Of a DNA stretch of 64,000 bases, positions 25,797-34,089 are shown piece by piece. How positions within the stretch are numbered: the first letter of the stretch is position 1; every line of letters starts with the position of its first letter. Position numbers and translations under genes: made by a program. This DNA is from Catenulispora acidiphila DSM 44928 (GTDB lineage: Bacteria > Actinomycetota > Actinomycetes > Streptomycetales > Catenulisporaceae), in NCBI RefSeq assembly GCF_000024025.1, contig NC_013131.1:620001-684000 (forward strand), in the 5' to 3' direction. The notes beneath the pieces are model-generated. The model had not been told where the DNA came from. It saw nothing but the letters and a program-made list of their open reading frames with translations, and searched no databases.

Positions 25797-26144
25797 ATGG
25801 CCCAGTACGCGATCCTCTTGTTCGACACCGCGGGTGCCGGCGACTACACCCCCGAGCAGCAGCAGGCGAGCCAGCGGCACGCCGAGGACCTCATCGAGTC
25901 CGGCGTCCTGAGCAGCGCCTACGCCCTGGATTCCGTCGAGACCGCCACCTCCGTGCGCGGCGACGCGGTCACCGACGGGCCCTTCATCGACGCCAAGGAG
26001 GTCGTCGCCGGGTTCTATGTCGTCGAGGCTCCCGACCTGGACGCGGCGCTGGAGCTGGCCAAGCGCAATCCGGCCGTGCAGTGGGGGCGCGGCGGCATCG
26101 AAGTGCGGCCCGTCGTGGGCAGCCTTCCGCCCAGCACTCGATGA
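25797..26144 (+). CDS. YCII/DGPF-family protein paired with an ECF sigma factor
   Basis: 115 residues from ATG 25797, with AAGGAGA upstream. It has QYAILLFDTAGAGDYTPEQQ, the DGPF-type motif as TDGPFIDAKEVVAGFYVVEA, and ALELAKRNPAVQWGRGGIEVRPV. The stop overlaps the next start (ATGA). YCII/DGPF proteins are the usual partner of ECF42-type sigma factors; the function of the pair is not well established. Confidence 0.85.
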   Translation: MAQYAILLFDTAGAGDYTPEQQQASQRHAEDLIESGVLSSAYALDSVETATSVRGDAVTDGPFIDAKEVVAGFYVVEAPDLDAALELAKRNPAVQWGRGGIEVRPVVGSLPPSTR

Positions 26145-27436
26145 CGGACGCCGACGACGTCGCGCGGGCGGTCGCCGACGCGCATCGCCGCGAGTGGGCC
26201 TTCGTGCTCGCCGCGACGGTGCGCGTCGCGCAGGACTTCGACCTGGCCGAGGAATGTGTCCAGGAGGCGTACGCCGCCGCGCTGTCGGCGTGGAGGCGTG
26301 ACGGCGTTCCCGCCAAGCCCGCGGCGTGGCTGACGACCACTGCCAAACGGCGCGCGATGGACGCCATCCGCCGCGAACGCACGCTCCGCTCGAAGCTCCC
26401 ACTCCTGATCGAGCTGGAAGGTCGCGAAGGTCAGGAAGACCAAGAAGCCCGAGAAGGCCAACAGCACCACCAAGACCAAGCCGACCCGGAAGCCACCGTC
26501 CCCGACGAAAGGCTCCGCCTCATCTTCACCTGCTGCCATCCCGCGCTCGCCCAAGAAGCGCAGCTGGCGCTGACCCTGCGGCTGGTCTGCGGCCTGTCGA
26601 CGCCGGACACCGCGCGGATGCTGCTGGTCTCCGAATCGACGATGGCGGCCCGGATCACCCGCGCGAAGAAGAAGATCTCCGCGGCGCGCATCCCCTTCCG
26701 TGTGCCGCGCGCGGCGGAGCTGCCCGACCGGCTCGGCGCCGTCCTCGGGGTCGTCCACCTGCTGTTCACCGCCGGTCACACCGCGCCTTCGGGCCCTGAT
26801 CTGCTGCGCACGGAGCTGACCGACCGAGCCTTGTTTCTGGCGCGCACCCTCCGTGACCTCATGCCCGACGAGCCCGAGGTGCGCGGCCTGCTCGCGCTGT
26901 TCCTCGTCACCGACACCCGGCGCGCCACCCGCACCGACGCCGACGGCCGTCTACTCCGCCTGGAAGAGCAGGACCGCTCCCAGTGGGACGGGGAGGCTCT
27001 GGCCGAGGCGCACGAACTGATCGTCGCCGGACTGCGCGGCGGCCGTGCCGGGCGCTATCTCCTGCAGGCGGCGATCGCATCGCTGTACGCGCAGGCGCCG
27101 ACGTACGAGGAGACGGACTGGTCGCAGCTCGTGGTCCTGTACGACCGGCTCCTCGCCGTCTGGCCGTCGCCGACCGTGGCGCTCAACAGAACCGTGCCGC
27201 TGTCGATGGCTCAGGGTCCGGAGAAAGCTTTCGACGCCGTCGCTGAGTTGGAGAAAGACGATCGGCTGGCGCGGTATCCGTACCTGCCGGCGATCAAGGC
27301 GGATCTGTGGCGCCGTCTCGGCCGCGACGCGGAAGCGACGAAGGCCTACCGCCAAGCGTTGGAGCTCACCGACAACGAAGCCGAGCGGGCTTTCCTCGCC
27401 GGTCGAGCAGGGGAAACCGGGCCGCCTGTTCGATAG
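26141..27436 (+). CDS. ECF sigma factor, ECF42-type with long C-terminal domain
   Basis: 431 residues. Sigma region 2: AFVLAATVRVAQDFDLAEEC and AWLTTTAKRRAMDAIRRERT. Sigma region 4: RLIFTCCHPALAQEAQLALT then STPDTARMLLVSESTMAARI. A Gln/Asp-rich linker (QEAREGQQHHQDQADP) separates them. After residue ~190 comes the long helical TPR-like C-terminal domain typical of this group (LGVVHLLFTAGHTAP, VALNRTVPLSMAQGPEKAF). No anti-sigma gene is present; in this group the C-terminal domain is thought to regulate. Translationally coupled to the YCII gene. Confidence 0.88.
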   Translation: MTDADDVARAVADAHRREWAFVLAATVRVAQDFDLAEECVQEAYAAALSAWRRDGVPAKPAAWLTTTAKRRAMDAIRRERTLRSKLPLLIELEGREGQEDQEAREGQQHHQDQADPEATVPDERLRLIFTCCHPALAQEAQLALTLRLVCGLSTPDTARMLLVSESTMAARITRAKKKISAARIPFRVPRAAELPDRLGAVLGVVHLLFTAGHTAPSGPDLLRTELTDRALFLARTLRDLMPDEPEVRGLLALFLVTDTRRATRTDADGRLLRLEEQDRSQWDGEALAEAHELIVAGLRGGRAGRYLLQAAIASLYAQAPTYEETDWSQLVVLYDRLLAVWPSPTVALNRTVPLSMAQGPEKAFDAVAELEKDDRLARYPYLPAIKADLWRRLGRDAEATKAYRQALELTDNEAERAFLAGRAGETGPPVR

Positions 27437-27617
27437 AGTGCCCCCGGCCGTCGCGCTTCCTGGGCTTGGGGAGCGCGGCGGCTTGATACCAGACCTCAGA
27501 AACTGAATAACCCGCCCGGGCCGACTCGAACAGCGAGCCGTTCCCGGACGGGCTGGGATCCCCGTGAACCGGCACGCGGACTGCGGACGCGTGCCGGCAA
27601 TCCCCCCGATGCCGGTG

Positions 27618-27857
27618 CTAGAGGCGGATCCCTCCGCAGACCGAGGCTGGAGCCACCGGCATCCACGGGCCGCGCGGCAGCTGCCGCACCCGTACCTGCT
27701 CGATGCCCCGGCCGCCGGGCGAGGACCATGTGCACTGGCCGTAGTATTCGGCGTCCCCGCGGGTCGAGAAGCCGTCCTCGACAGACAGTGACTGATTCTC
27801 CCCGTCGGTGCGGATGAACTCGACCGCCCAGTTCTCCGACTCCTGAGTCGTTCGCAC
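27618..27857 (-). CDS. Small hypothetical protein
   Basis: 79 residues from GTG 27857, with AGGAGGA seven bases upstream, a clear start. The sequence (NWAVEFIRTDGENQSLSVED, DAEYYGQCTWSSPG, EQVRVRQLPRGPW) looks like a compact beta-rich cytoplasmic protein. No signal peptide and no known family. The surrounding gaps (27437–27617 and 27858–28080) contain no other gene that I can support. Confidence 0.6.
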   Translation of the reverse strand: MRTTQESENWAVEFIRTDGENQSLSVEDGFSTRGDAEYYGQCTWSSPGGRGIEQVRVRQLPRGPWMPVAPASVCGGIRL

Positions 27858-28080
27858 GGCGAGTCCTCCTGAAGTCCGCCTCGGTTACACCAACTGCTCC
27901 ACATCATCGCGCTGGGCGATGGGACAATGCGTCAACCGACATTTTCTCCCGGCAAGGCTGGGAGGAAAAGACCCCGGTCCCGTAGCAGGTGAACAGGCGC
28001 GCCACATTCGTGAGTACGGGAAGCAGCGTGACGGGTCCGGACGGTGAGGGGCCGCCCGCCGAGGCAGGGATCGCCGAACC

Positions 28081-29745
28081 ATGAGCAGGAAACCCAGGAG
28101 TCTGAAACAGATCCAGGTCCAGCTGTCCGAACAGCTGCGGGCCTCCGACCATTCCTGGGCCGACATCGGCCGGGAGTTCCAGCGGCGGTTCCACGTCAAC
28201 GCGCGTGTCGCGCTGCGCCAGGCCCGCGGCTGGACCCAGCCGGAGGCCGCGGAGCGGTGGAACCGGCGCTGGCCGGAGGATCCGAAGACCTTCAAGAACT
28301 TCTCCTACTGGGAGGCCTGGCCCAGCTCCACCGGCTACGCGCCGTCGCTGGAAGTGCTGGACCGGATGGCGCAGCTCTACGAGTGCAGCGTCGCGGACCT
28401 CCTGTCCGACCTGGACGACTACGGCGCCAAGAAGCGCCCGCTGTTCAGCCAGATCAGGGAACCGGGCCCGGGCGGCTCGATGAGCCTGCCGCCGCCCCGC
28501 CAAGCTCCGCAGTCGTACGCACTTGCGGCTGCGGTCCAGAACCCCGATGTGCGGTTCGATCCGTACTTCGGCGCCCCGCCGCCCAAGCCGCTGCGGGACG
28601 ACGTCGGCACGAACCCCGGCGAGCTGTTGTCCTCCATGTCCTCGGCGGCGGAGATCAGTTCTCTGATCGAGCCGCCGGATGGCGGGAACAGCCTGTCGCG
28701 GCGCTCGGCGCTGCTGAATCTCAGCAGCCTGTTCGCGGTCGCCGCCGCCGCGCCGCTCGCGGGTGAGGCGGTCCTGCCGACCCCGGCCGGCCGCGTGGAT
28801 CCGGCGATGGTGGAGAACACCGGGCTGATCGTCGGCGGCCTGCGCCAGCAGAACGCCGCCCTGGGACCGTCCGCGACACTGCAGACAGGGCTCGCGGTCC
28901 GCGCGATGATGGAAGCCGTGGTGAAGGACGCCCCGCCCGGACTGACCGGCCAGGCCTGGGTCGTCTACGGCGATCTGGCGCACCTGCTGGGCTGGATGAT
29001 GTTCAACATGGGCCAGGACGAGGCGGCCCGGTTCTACTACGACGACGCCCGCAAGGCCGCCTACCAGGCCGACGACTACGAGCTGGCGGCGAACATCCTG
29101 GCGGCGCAGGCGCATCTGAGCATGTCCGCCGGGGACCACCAGACCGCGATCGACCACGCGCAGGCCGCCGAGGAGGCAGCCAAGCGCAGCCCGAGCCGGC
29201 GCGCCAAGGCCTACGCCGCCGACATGACGGCCCGGGTCTACGCCTCGGCCGGGCAGGGCGCCCGGAGCCTGGCGGCGCTGGAGCGCGAGCGGCGGCAGAT
29301 GCAGCGCATCGACTGGGCCGAGCCGGCCGCCGAGCGGTGGGGCTTCTACGGTCCGGCGTTCTACTGGGCCCGGGAGAGCGAGTGCCACTTGCTGCTCGGG
29401 CACCCGGTGGAGGCCGCCGACGCCGGCGCCCTGGCGCAGCAGCGGTTCAATCCGGCCTACCTGCACAACAACGCGATGGCGCTCGCCCGCCGGGCGCAGG
29501 CGCAGGTGCAGTTCGGCGACGTCCCGGCGGCGTGCAAGGCGCTGGCGGAGGCGGCGCGGATGGCGACCCTGGCCGGTTCGGTGCGGCTCACCACCGAGAT
29601 GACCAGGGCGCGCAAGCAGCTGGCGCCGTACAACGGCGAGGCGGTCGTGCAGGCGCTGGACGTGCGGCTGGACCACTACGCCAAGCAGCGCGGCGCCGTC
29701 GACAACGGCGGCCGCCCGGCGAATTCTATGGAAGAGGTCTTATAA
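28081..29745 (+). CDS. XRE-type regulator with TPR-like C-terminal domain
   Basis: 554 residues. The N-terminal ~110 residues form a lambda-repressor-like helix-turn-helix, VALRQARGWTQPEAAERWNR then LEVLDRMAQLYECSVADLLS. A Pro-rich linker follows. Residues ~200–540 are helical repeats (ALGPSATLQTGLAVRAMMEA, ANILAAQAHLSMSAGDHQTA, MALARRAQAQVQFGDVPAAC) like the TPR regions of streptomycete regulators. Next to it is a SAV2177-type methyltransferase, an arrangement frequent in such actinomycetes. The target genes are unknown. Confidence 0.8.
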   Translation: MSRKPRSLKQIQVQLSEQLRASDHSWADIGREFQRRFHVNARVALRQARGWTQPEAAERWNRRWPEDPKTFKNFSYWEAWPSSTGYAPSLEVLDRMAQLYECSVADLLSDLDDYGAKKRPLFSQIREPGPGGSMSLPPPRQAPQSYALAAAVQNPDVRFDPYFGAPPPKPLRDDVGTNPGELLSSMSSAAEISSLIEPPDGGNSLSRRSALLNLSSLFAVAAAAPLAGEAVLPTPAGRVDPAMVENTGLIVGGLRQQNAALGPSATLQTGLAVRAMMEAVVKDAPPGLTGQAWVVYGDLAHLLGWMMFNMGQDEAARFYYDDARKAAYQADDYELAANILAAQAHLSMSAGDHQTAIDHAQAAEEAAKRSPSRRAKAYAADMTARVYASAGQGARSLAALERERRQMQRIDWAEPAAERWGFYGPAFYWARESECHLLLGHPVEAADAGALAQQRFNPAYLHNNAMALARRAQAQVQFGDVPAACKALAEAARMATLAGSVRLTTEMTRARKQLAPYNGEAVVQALDVRLDHYAKQRGAVDNGGRPANSMEEVL

Positions 29746-29878
29746 AGGTCGCCGTTCTCCAGCGGCCGGCGAGGGAAAAGTGCAAGCTTAGAGGGGCGGG
29801 TTGCGGCTTTTGCGGGATGTGAGCCGCCGAAGCGGCCGTCCGATCCCCCCTCCGACTTCCCCAAGGAGCACGAAGACG

Positions 29879-30730
29879 ATGAGCGAACCGACTCCAGCGC
29901 ACGACGGCCACGACGTGGACGCGATCTTCGACGACCTCCCGTCGAACATCGACACCGACGTGTTCAGCGTCGCGCGGCTGTACGACTTCCTGCTCGGGGG
30001 CAAGCACAACTTCGCCCCCGACCGGGACTTCGGGCGGCAGCTGCTGGCGATCGAGCCCAACGGCCGCATGATCCTGCAGCAGAACCGGCTGTTCCTGGCC
30101 CGGGCGATCAGGGTGATGCTGGACGACGGGGTCCGGCAGTTCCTGGACCTCGGCAGCGGGATCCCGACGCAGAACTACGTGCACGAACTCGCCCACGCCG
30201 TGGACCCCGCCGCGCGGGTCGTCTACATCGACAACGACCCGCCGGCGGTGAGCCACAGCAACTACATCCTGCGCGGCGACGACAACGCCGGCGCGGTGCT
30301 GGCCGACATGACCGACGCCGAGCGCGTCCTGGGCGACCCCACCGTCAAGTCGCTGATCGACTTCGACAAGCCGGTGGGGCTGACCGCCCTGGCCGCCTGG
30401 CACTTCGTGGACGACCACGACGACCCGGCCGGCGTGCTGGAGAAGTACCGGCGGATGCTGGCTCCGGGCAGCTACCTGGCGCTGACGCACGCCACCATCG
30501 ACGGCGCCACCGGCGACCTGGTCCGCGACGTCCAGAGCCAGTACCAGGCGGTCATGAAGAACCCCTCGCCGCGGACCCGGGACCAGATCGCGGGCTTCTT
30601 CGAGGGCTTCCGGATCCTGGAGCCGGGCATCGTGAACCTGCCGGCCTGGCGTCCCGACAAGGCCGAGGACGCCGTCGGCGCGGAGAACGTCTGGTTCTAC
30701 GGGGCGCTGGGCAAGCTGACCGCGGCCTGA
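29879..30730 (+). CDS. SAV2177/DUF574-type SAM-dependent methyltransferase
   Basis: 283 residues from ATG 29879, with AAGGAGC upstream. Characteristic of the family: ARLYDFLLGGKHNFAPDRDF, FLDLGSGIPTQNYVHE (SAM-binding), VVYIDNDPPAVSHSNYIL and GLTALAAWHFVDDHDDPA. The family is large in Streptomyces and relatives, and substrates are mostly unknown. It follows the XRE/TPR regulator and converges on the next gene with a 34-bp overlap. Confidence 0.9.
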   Translation: MSEPTPAHDGHDVDAIFDDLPSNIDTDVFSVARLYDFLLGGKHNFAPDRDFGRQLLAIEPNGRMILQQNRLFLARAIRVMLDDGVRQFLDLGSGIPTQNYVHELAHAVDPAARVVYIDNDPPAVSHSNYILRGDDNAGAVLADMTDAERVLGDPTVKSLIDFDKPVGLTALAAWHFVDDHDDPAGVLEKYRRMLAPGSYLALTHATIDGATGDLVRDVQSQYQAVMKNPSPRTRDQIAGFFEGFRILEPGIVNLPAWRPDKAEDAVGAENVWFYGALGKLTAA

Positions 30731-32721
30731 GCCGGATCAGGATCAGGATCGGGACCGGGATCGCCTGACGCGGTACCGCCCGGCGAATCCGTAGCGCCCA
30801 CCACGTTTTTGTCGGCGCGGATCAGCTCCTCCAGATCGACGTAGAACCGGCCGGAAGGACACGGGCTGCCGAGCAGGATCCGCCGGGCGGCCTCGGTCAC
30901 CAGCGCGCCCCCGAGAGCCACCCCGGAGGCGAGCTGCGGCCAGCTGCTGAGCGTGCGGCCGATCTCCGGGATGCTGGCCGCCAGCGCCGGGGAGACGCGG
31001 TCGGCGTCCACCATGGCCAGGATCAGGTCCACGCGTTCGGCGAAGGTCAGATCCAGGCAGTCGTCGGGGGTCAGCGCGCCGAGCAGACCGTGCAGCAGCG
31101 GCCGGTGCGGTTCGCGGTCGAAGCGCTCGATGTCCAGCAGACCGCGGTCGTTGGCGTCCATCACCACCGGCACGCCCAGGTCCCGCGCGGCTTCGCGGGC
31201 GGCGAGCTTCACCCACGGGGTGTCGCATTCTTCGACGAGCAGGTCGATCGGACCGTGGCCGCCGAGGAAGAACTCCCTCACCGTGTCCTCGGTCAGACCG
31301 GCGGGGAAGATCTCGATGTCCAGATACGGGTCGATCTCGAACATCTGCCGGGCTGCCAGCACCGCCTTGTTCACGCCGATCTGGTGCAGGCCGGCGCGCA
31401 GGCGGTTCAGGTTGGACACGCTCAGGGTGTCGAAGTCGGCGAGTTTGAAGGCTCCTGCGACGCCTTCCTGCGCCAGGGTCAGCGCGGCGCTGTTGCCGAC
31501 CGACAGGCCGATGACGCCGATCCGTTTGTCCAGCAGCCTGCGCTGTTCGGGACGGTCGATCTTGCCGCGGTTGCGGTCGGTGCGGACGAGGCGGAACTCT
31601 TCGCGGGGCAGGACGTGGACCAGGCGGCCGGACCACGGGTACCAGGCCCACGTGCCGTAGGCCCAGGGGCGCGCGCCCTCCAGCTGGTCGCTGCGGGCGT
31701 CGGCGAGGGCGTCGGCGTCGAATACGCGGCCGGGGTCGCGGGCCCGGATCAGTTCCTCGAGCTGGGCGTCGACGGTGTCGAGGACCTCGCGGACCGCGCC
31801 GGTGTTGAGCAGCGAGGTCATCGCCGCGCGGGCGTCGGGCTGGGCCGGCTCGAACAGGACGGGCTTCCAGCGGTGCGGGTCCGACGGGCCGATCGCGGTG
31901 AGGCGGCGCGGCGGGGCGTCACGCCAGACCGGTCCGCGGTCGGGGACGGTGAATGAGGGTTCTGCTTTGGCGGCGGATCGCGAGGACAGGGAAGACAGCG
32001 ACGACAGCGACGACTGAGCGGAGCGGGCGAGCGGGACGGACGGCTCGGCGAGGCCGGCGTCCTCCATCAGGTCGTAGCGGAACAGCAGCCGGTACTCGTC
32101 GACCAGGGCAGTGTGCTCGCCAGCGCCTTCCTCGGTGCGGTGCAGCAGGATGACGACGTCTTCGGTGTACTTCTCGACGTAGCGCCGGGTGCCGGGGACC
32201 GGGTGGAAGCCGAAGCGCGCGTGGAAGCGGTCCTGGCCGTCGGCGGTGCCGGACGTGCCGATCATCGCCGCCGCGCCGAGCTCGTGGGCGGCGGCCACGG
32301 CCAGGGCGTTCAGGTGCAGTCCGAGGCCGAGCTTGCGGGCCCGGTGCTCGACGACGAGCCGGCTGTGTTCGAACACTGCCGCGGGGTTCAGGCCCTCGGT
32401 GCTCAGGACCTCCTCGTAGTGGGTGCTGCCGAGGAATTCCCTGGACTGGTAAAGGGAAGCGGTCACGGGTGTCAGGAGGCGGACGTAGCCCAGCGGCGGG
32501 CCGTGCGCGCCGTCGCGGGCGCGCCGGGCGGCGAAGTGCCAGGCGCCGTGATCCTGCGGCTGGTCGTCGGCGTGGTCGCCGGCGCGGCTGCGGAAGGCCG
32601 GGCGGCGGCCTTCGTCGAAGAGGATCCGGGCGCGGAGATGCCGTATCTCCTGGAGGGCGTCCGGCGCCGCGCCCGGGTCGGCCGGGGCGCGGAAGGCGGT
32701 GAAGATCCACGGGGAGTCCAT
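30697..32721 (-). CDS. GNAT-like / ThiF (E1-like) fusion protein, Rv1355c-type
   Basis: 674 residues. Residues ~1–215 resemble an acyltransferase of the GNAT/autoinducer-synthase kind (REFLGSTHYEEVLSTEGLNP, RKLGLGLHLNALAVAAAHEL, RFHARFGFHPVPGTRRYVEK). Residues ~340–620 are a ThiF/E1 adenylation domain: RIGVIGLSVGNSAALTLA (nucleotide loop), LADFDTLSVSNLNRL, IGVNKAVLAARQMFEIDPYL and VVMDANDRGLLDIERF. There is no CxxC zinc site, and no ubiquitin-like or ThiS-like partner is nearby. It resembles mycobacterial Rv1355c as I remember it. The tail has an Asp-Pro repeat. It is divergent from a ketoacyl synthase III gene. Confidence 0.75.
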   Translation of the reverse strand: MDSPWIFTAFRAPADPGAAPDALQEIRHLRARILFDEGRRPAFRSRAGDHADDQPQDHGAWHFAARRARDGAHGPPLGYVRLLTPVTASLYQSREFLGSTHYEEVLSTEGLNPAAVFEHSRLVVEHRARKLGLGLHLNALAVAAAHELGAAAMIGTSGTADGQDRFHARFGFHPVPGTRRYVEKYTEDVVILLHRTEEGAGEHTALVDEYRLLFRYDLMEDAGLAEPSVPLARSAQSSLSSLSSLSSRSAAKAEPSFTVPDRGPVWRDAPPRRLTAIGPSDPHRWKPVLFEPAQPDARAAMTSLLNTGAVREVLDTVDAQLEELIRARDPGRVFDADALADARSDQLEGARPWAYGTWAWYPWSGRLVHVLPREEFRLVRTDRNRGKIDRPEQRRLLDKRIGVIGLSVGNSAALTLAQEGVAGAFKLADFDTLSVSNLNRLRAGLHQIGVNKAVLAARQMFEIDPYLDIEIFPAGLTEDTVREFFLGGHGPIDLLVEECDTPWVKLAAREAARDLGVPVVMDANDRGLLDIERFDREPHRPLLHGLLGALTPDDCLDLTFAERVDLILAMVDADRVSPALAASIPEIGRTLSSWPQLASGVALGGALVTEAARRILLGSPCPSGRFYVDLEELIRADKNVVGATDSPGGTASGDPGPDPDPDPAQAAVSLPSAP

Positions 32722-32837
32722 GATCGTTCACGATGGGATGGCGAACCTGGCGGAGACAAACGGAAGATGAACCTAACGGGTGAATTTACCGCGAAAGTCC
32801 TATGTGAGTCCGGTCTGTCCCCCCGAGAATCGACCGC

Positions 32838-33857
32838 GTGACCACACGCGCGGCAGTCGTCCAGGGAGTGGGCGGGTGCGTGCCGCCCCGCTCCGTCGAC
32901 AACAACGAACTGAGCTCACGGTTGGAGACCTCCGACGCGTGGATCAGAGAACGGCTCGGCATCGGCCGGCGGTACGTCGCCGACGGCGTCTCGACCGTGG
33001 ACCTGGCCGTGGAGGCCGGAGCCCGGGCCCTGGAGATGGCCGACGCCGGCGCCGGACTCGGGCCGCTGGACGTCGTGCTGCTGGCCACCACGACCCCGGA
33101 CCGATTATGCCCGGCGTCGGCGCCGGAGGTGGCCTCGCGGCTGGGGTACACCGGGATCGCGGCGTTCGACGTCAACGCGGTGTGCGCGGGTTTCGTGCAC
33201 GCCCTGGCCACGGGGAACGCGCTGATCCGGGGGCACATGGCCGACCGGGTGCTGGTGATCGGCGCGGACACCTTCACCACCCTGGTCGATCCCGCCGACC
33301 GGCTGACCGCCTCGATCTTCGGCGACGGCGCCGGAGCGCTGGTGCTGCGGGCCGGGACGCCGGACGAGCCGGGCGCGCTGCGGGCCTTCGACCTGGGCAG
33401 CGACGGCTCGCAGGTGGCGACGGTGGAGGTACCGGGGGGCGGGGCGCGGGACCGGCTGGGGATGCCGGTGGCGAATCAGAGGCCGTATCTGGTGATGGAC
33501 GGTCCCGCCGTGTTCCGGCGCGCGGTCCAGGAGATGACCGCGTCCTCGCTGCGGGTGCTGGCGAAGGCGAAGTGGGACGCGGGGTCGGTGCGGCGGTTCG
33601 TTCCACACCAGGCGAACATCCGGATCATCCGCGGGGTCGCAGAACGGCTGGGGATCGGCGCGGAGCGCGTGGTCGCGAACATCGAGGACGTGGGGAACAC
33701 GGTCGCGGCGTCGATCCCGCTGGCACTGGCCGACGCGCACGACAGCGGACGGCTCGGCGCCGGGGAGCGGGTGCTGATGACCTCGATCGGCGCCGGGCTG
33801 GCGTGGGGGTCGGCGGTGCTGACGTGGCCGGAGCTGCAGGGGAAGGCACGGTTGTGA
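32838..33857 (+). CDS. 3-oxoacyl-ACP synthase III-like enzyme (FabH family)
   Basis: 339 residues from GTG 32838. The catalytic triad is complete: Cys in FDVNAVCAGFVHAL, His in RFVPHQANIRIIRGV, Asn in ANIEDVGNTVAASIPLAL. It also has LETSDAWIRERLGIGRRYV and IFGDGAGALVLRAG. It condenses an acyl-CoA starter with malonyl-ACP in fatty-acid or polyketide starter formation. It lies alone opposite the GNAT–ThiF gene rather than in a fab operon, which suggests a specialised role. Confident of family, not of substrate. Confidence 0.88.
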   Translation: MTTRAAVVQGVGGCVPPRSVDNNELSSRLETSDAWIRERLGIGRRYVADGVSTVDLAVEAGARALEMADAGAGLGPLDVVLLATTTPDRLCPASAPEVASRLGYTGIAAFDVNAVCAGFVHALATGNALIRGHMADRVLVIGADTFTTLVDPADRLTASIFGDGAGALVLRAGTPDEPGALRAFDLGSDGSQVATVEVPGGGARDRLGMPVANQRPYLVMDGPAVFRRAVQEMTASSLRVLAKAKWDAGSVRRFVPHQANIRIIRGVAERLGIGAERVVANIEDVGNTVAASIPLALADAHDSGRLGAGERVLMTSIGAGLAWGSAVLTWPELQGKARL

Positions 33858-33950
33858 GCGCGGGTGGCGGGCGGCTCAGGGCTCTTAGAGCGAATCAGAC
33901 TCCGAATGATGCGAGTGCCGAAAGCAGACCTCGGACCTGAGCGGGGACCT

Positions 33951-34089
33951 CAGATGCCGGATTTGAGCGCGGCCATCCGCTGCCGGATCTGAGCACTCCG
34001 AAAACAGATGCCGGCTCCGAGCGGGAGACTCAGATGCCGGATCTGAGCGGGAGACTCAGATCCCGGACCTGAGTGCGGCCATCCGCTGC
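33951..34089. repeat. Duplicated 3' end of the flavin reductase gene and tandem units
   Basis: A 33-bp segment at 33951–33983 recurs with a few changes at 34057–34089, where it forms the last codons of the flavin reductase gene. Between them a 26-bp unit beginning GAGCGGGAGACTCAGAT is tandemly repeated at 34019 and 34045; each unit holds the palindromic pair CTCAGAT and ATCTGAG. The 198-bp gap 33858–34055 contains nothing else. Confidence 0.7.
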
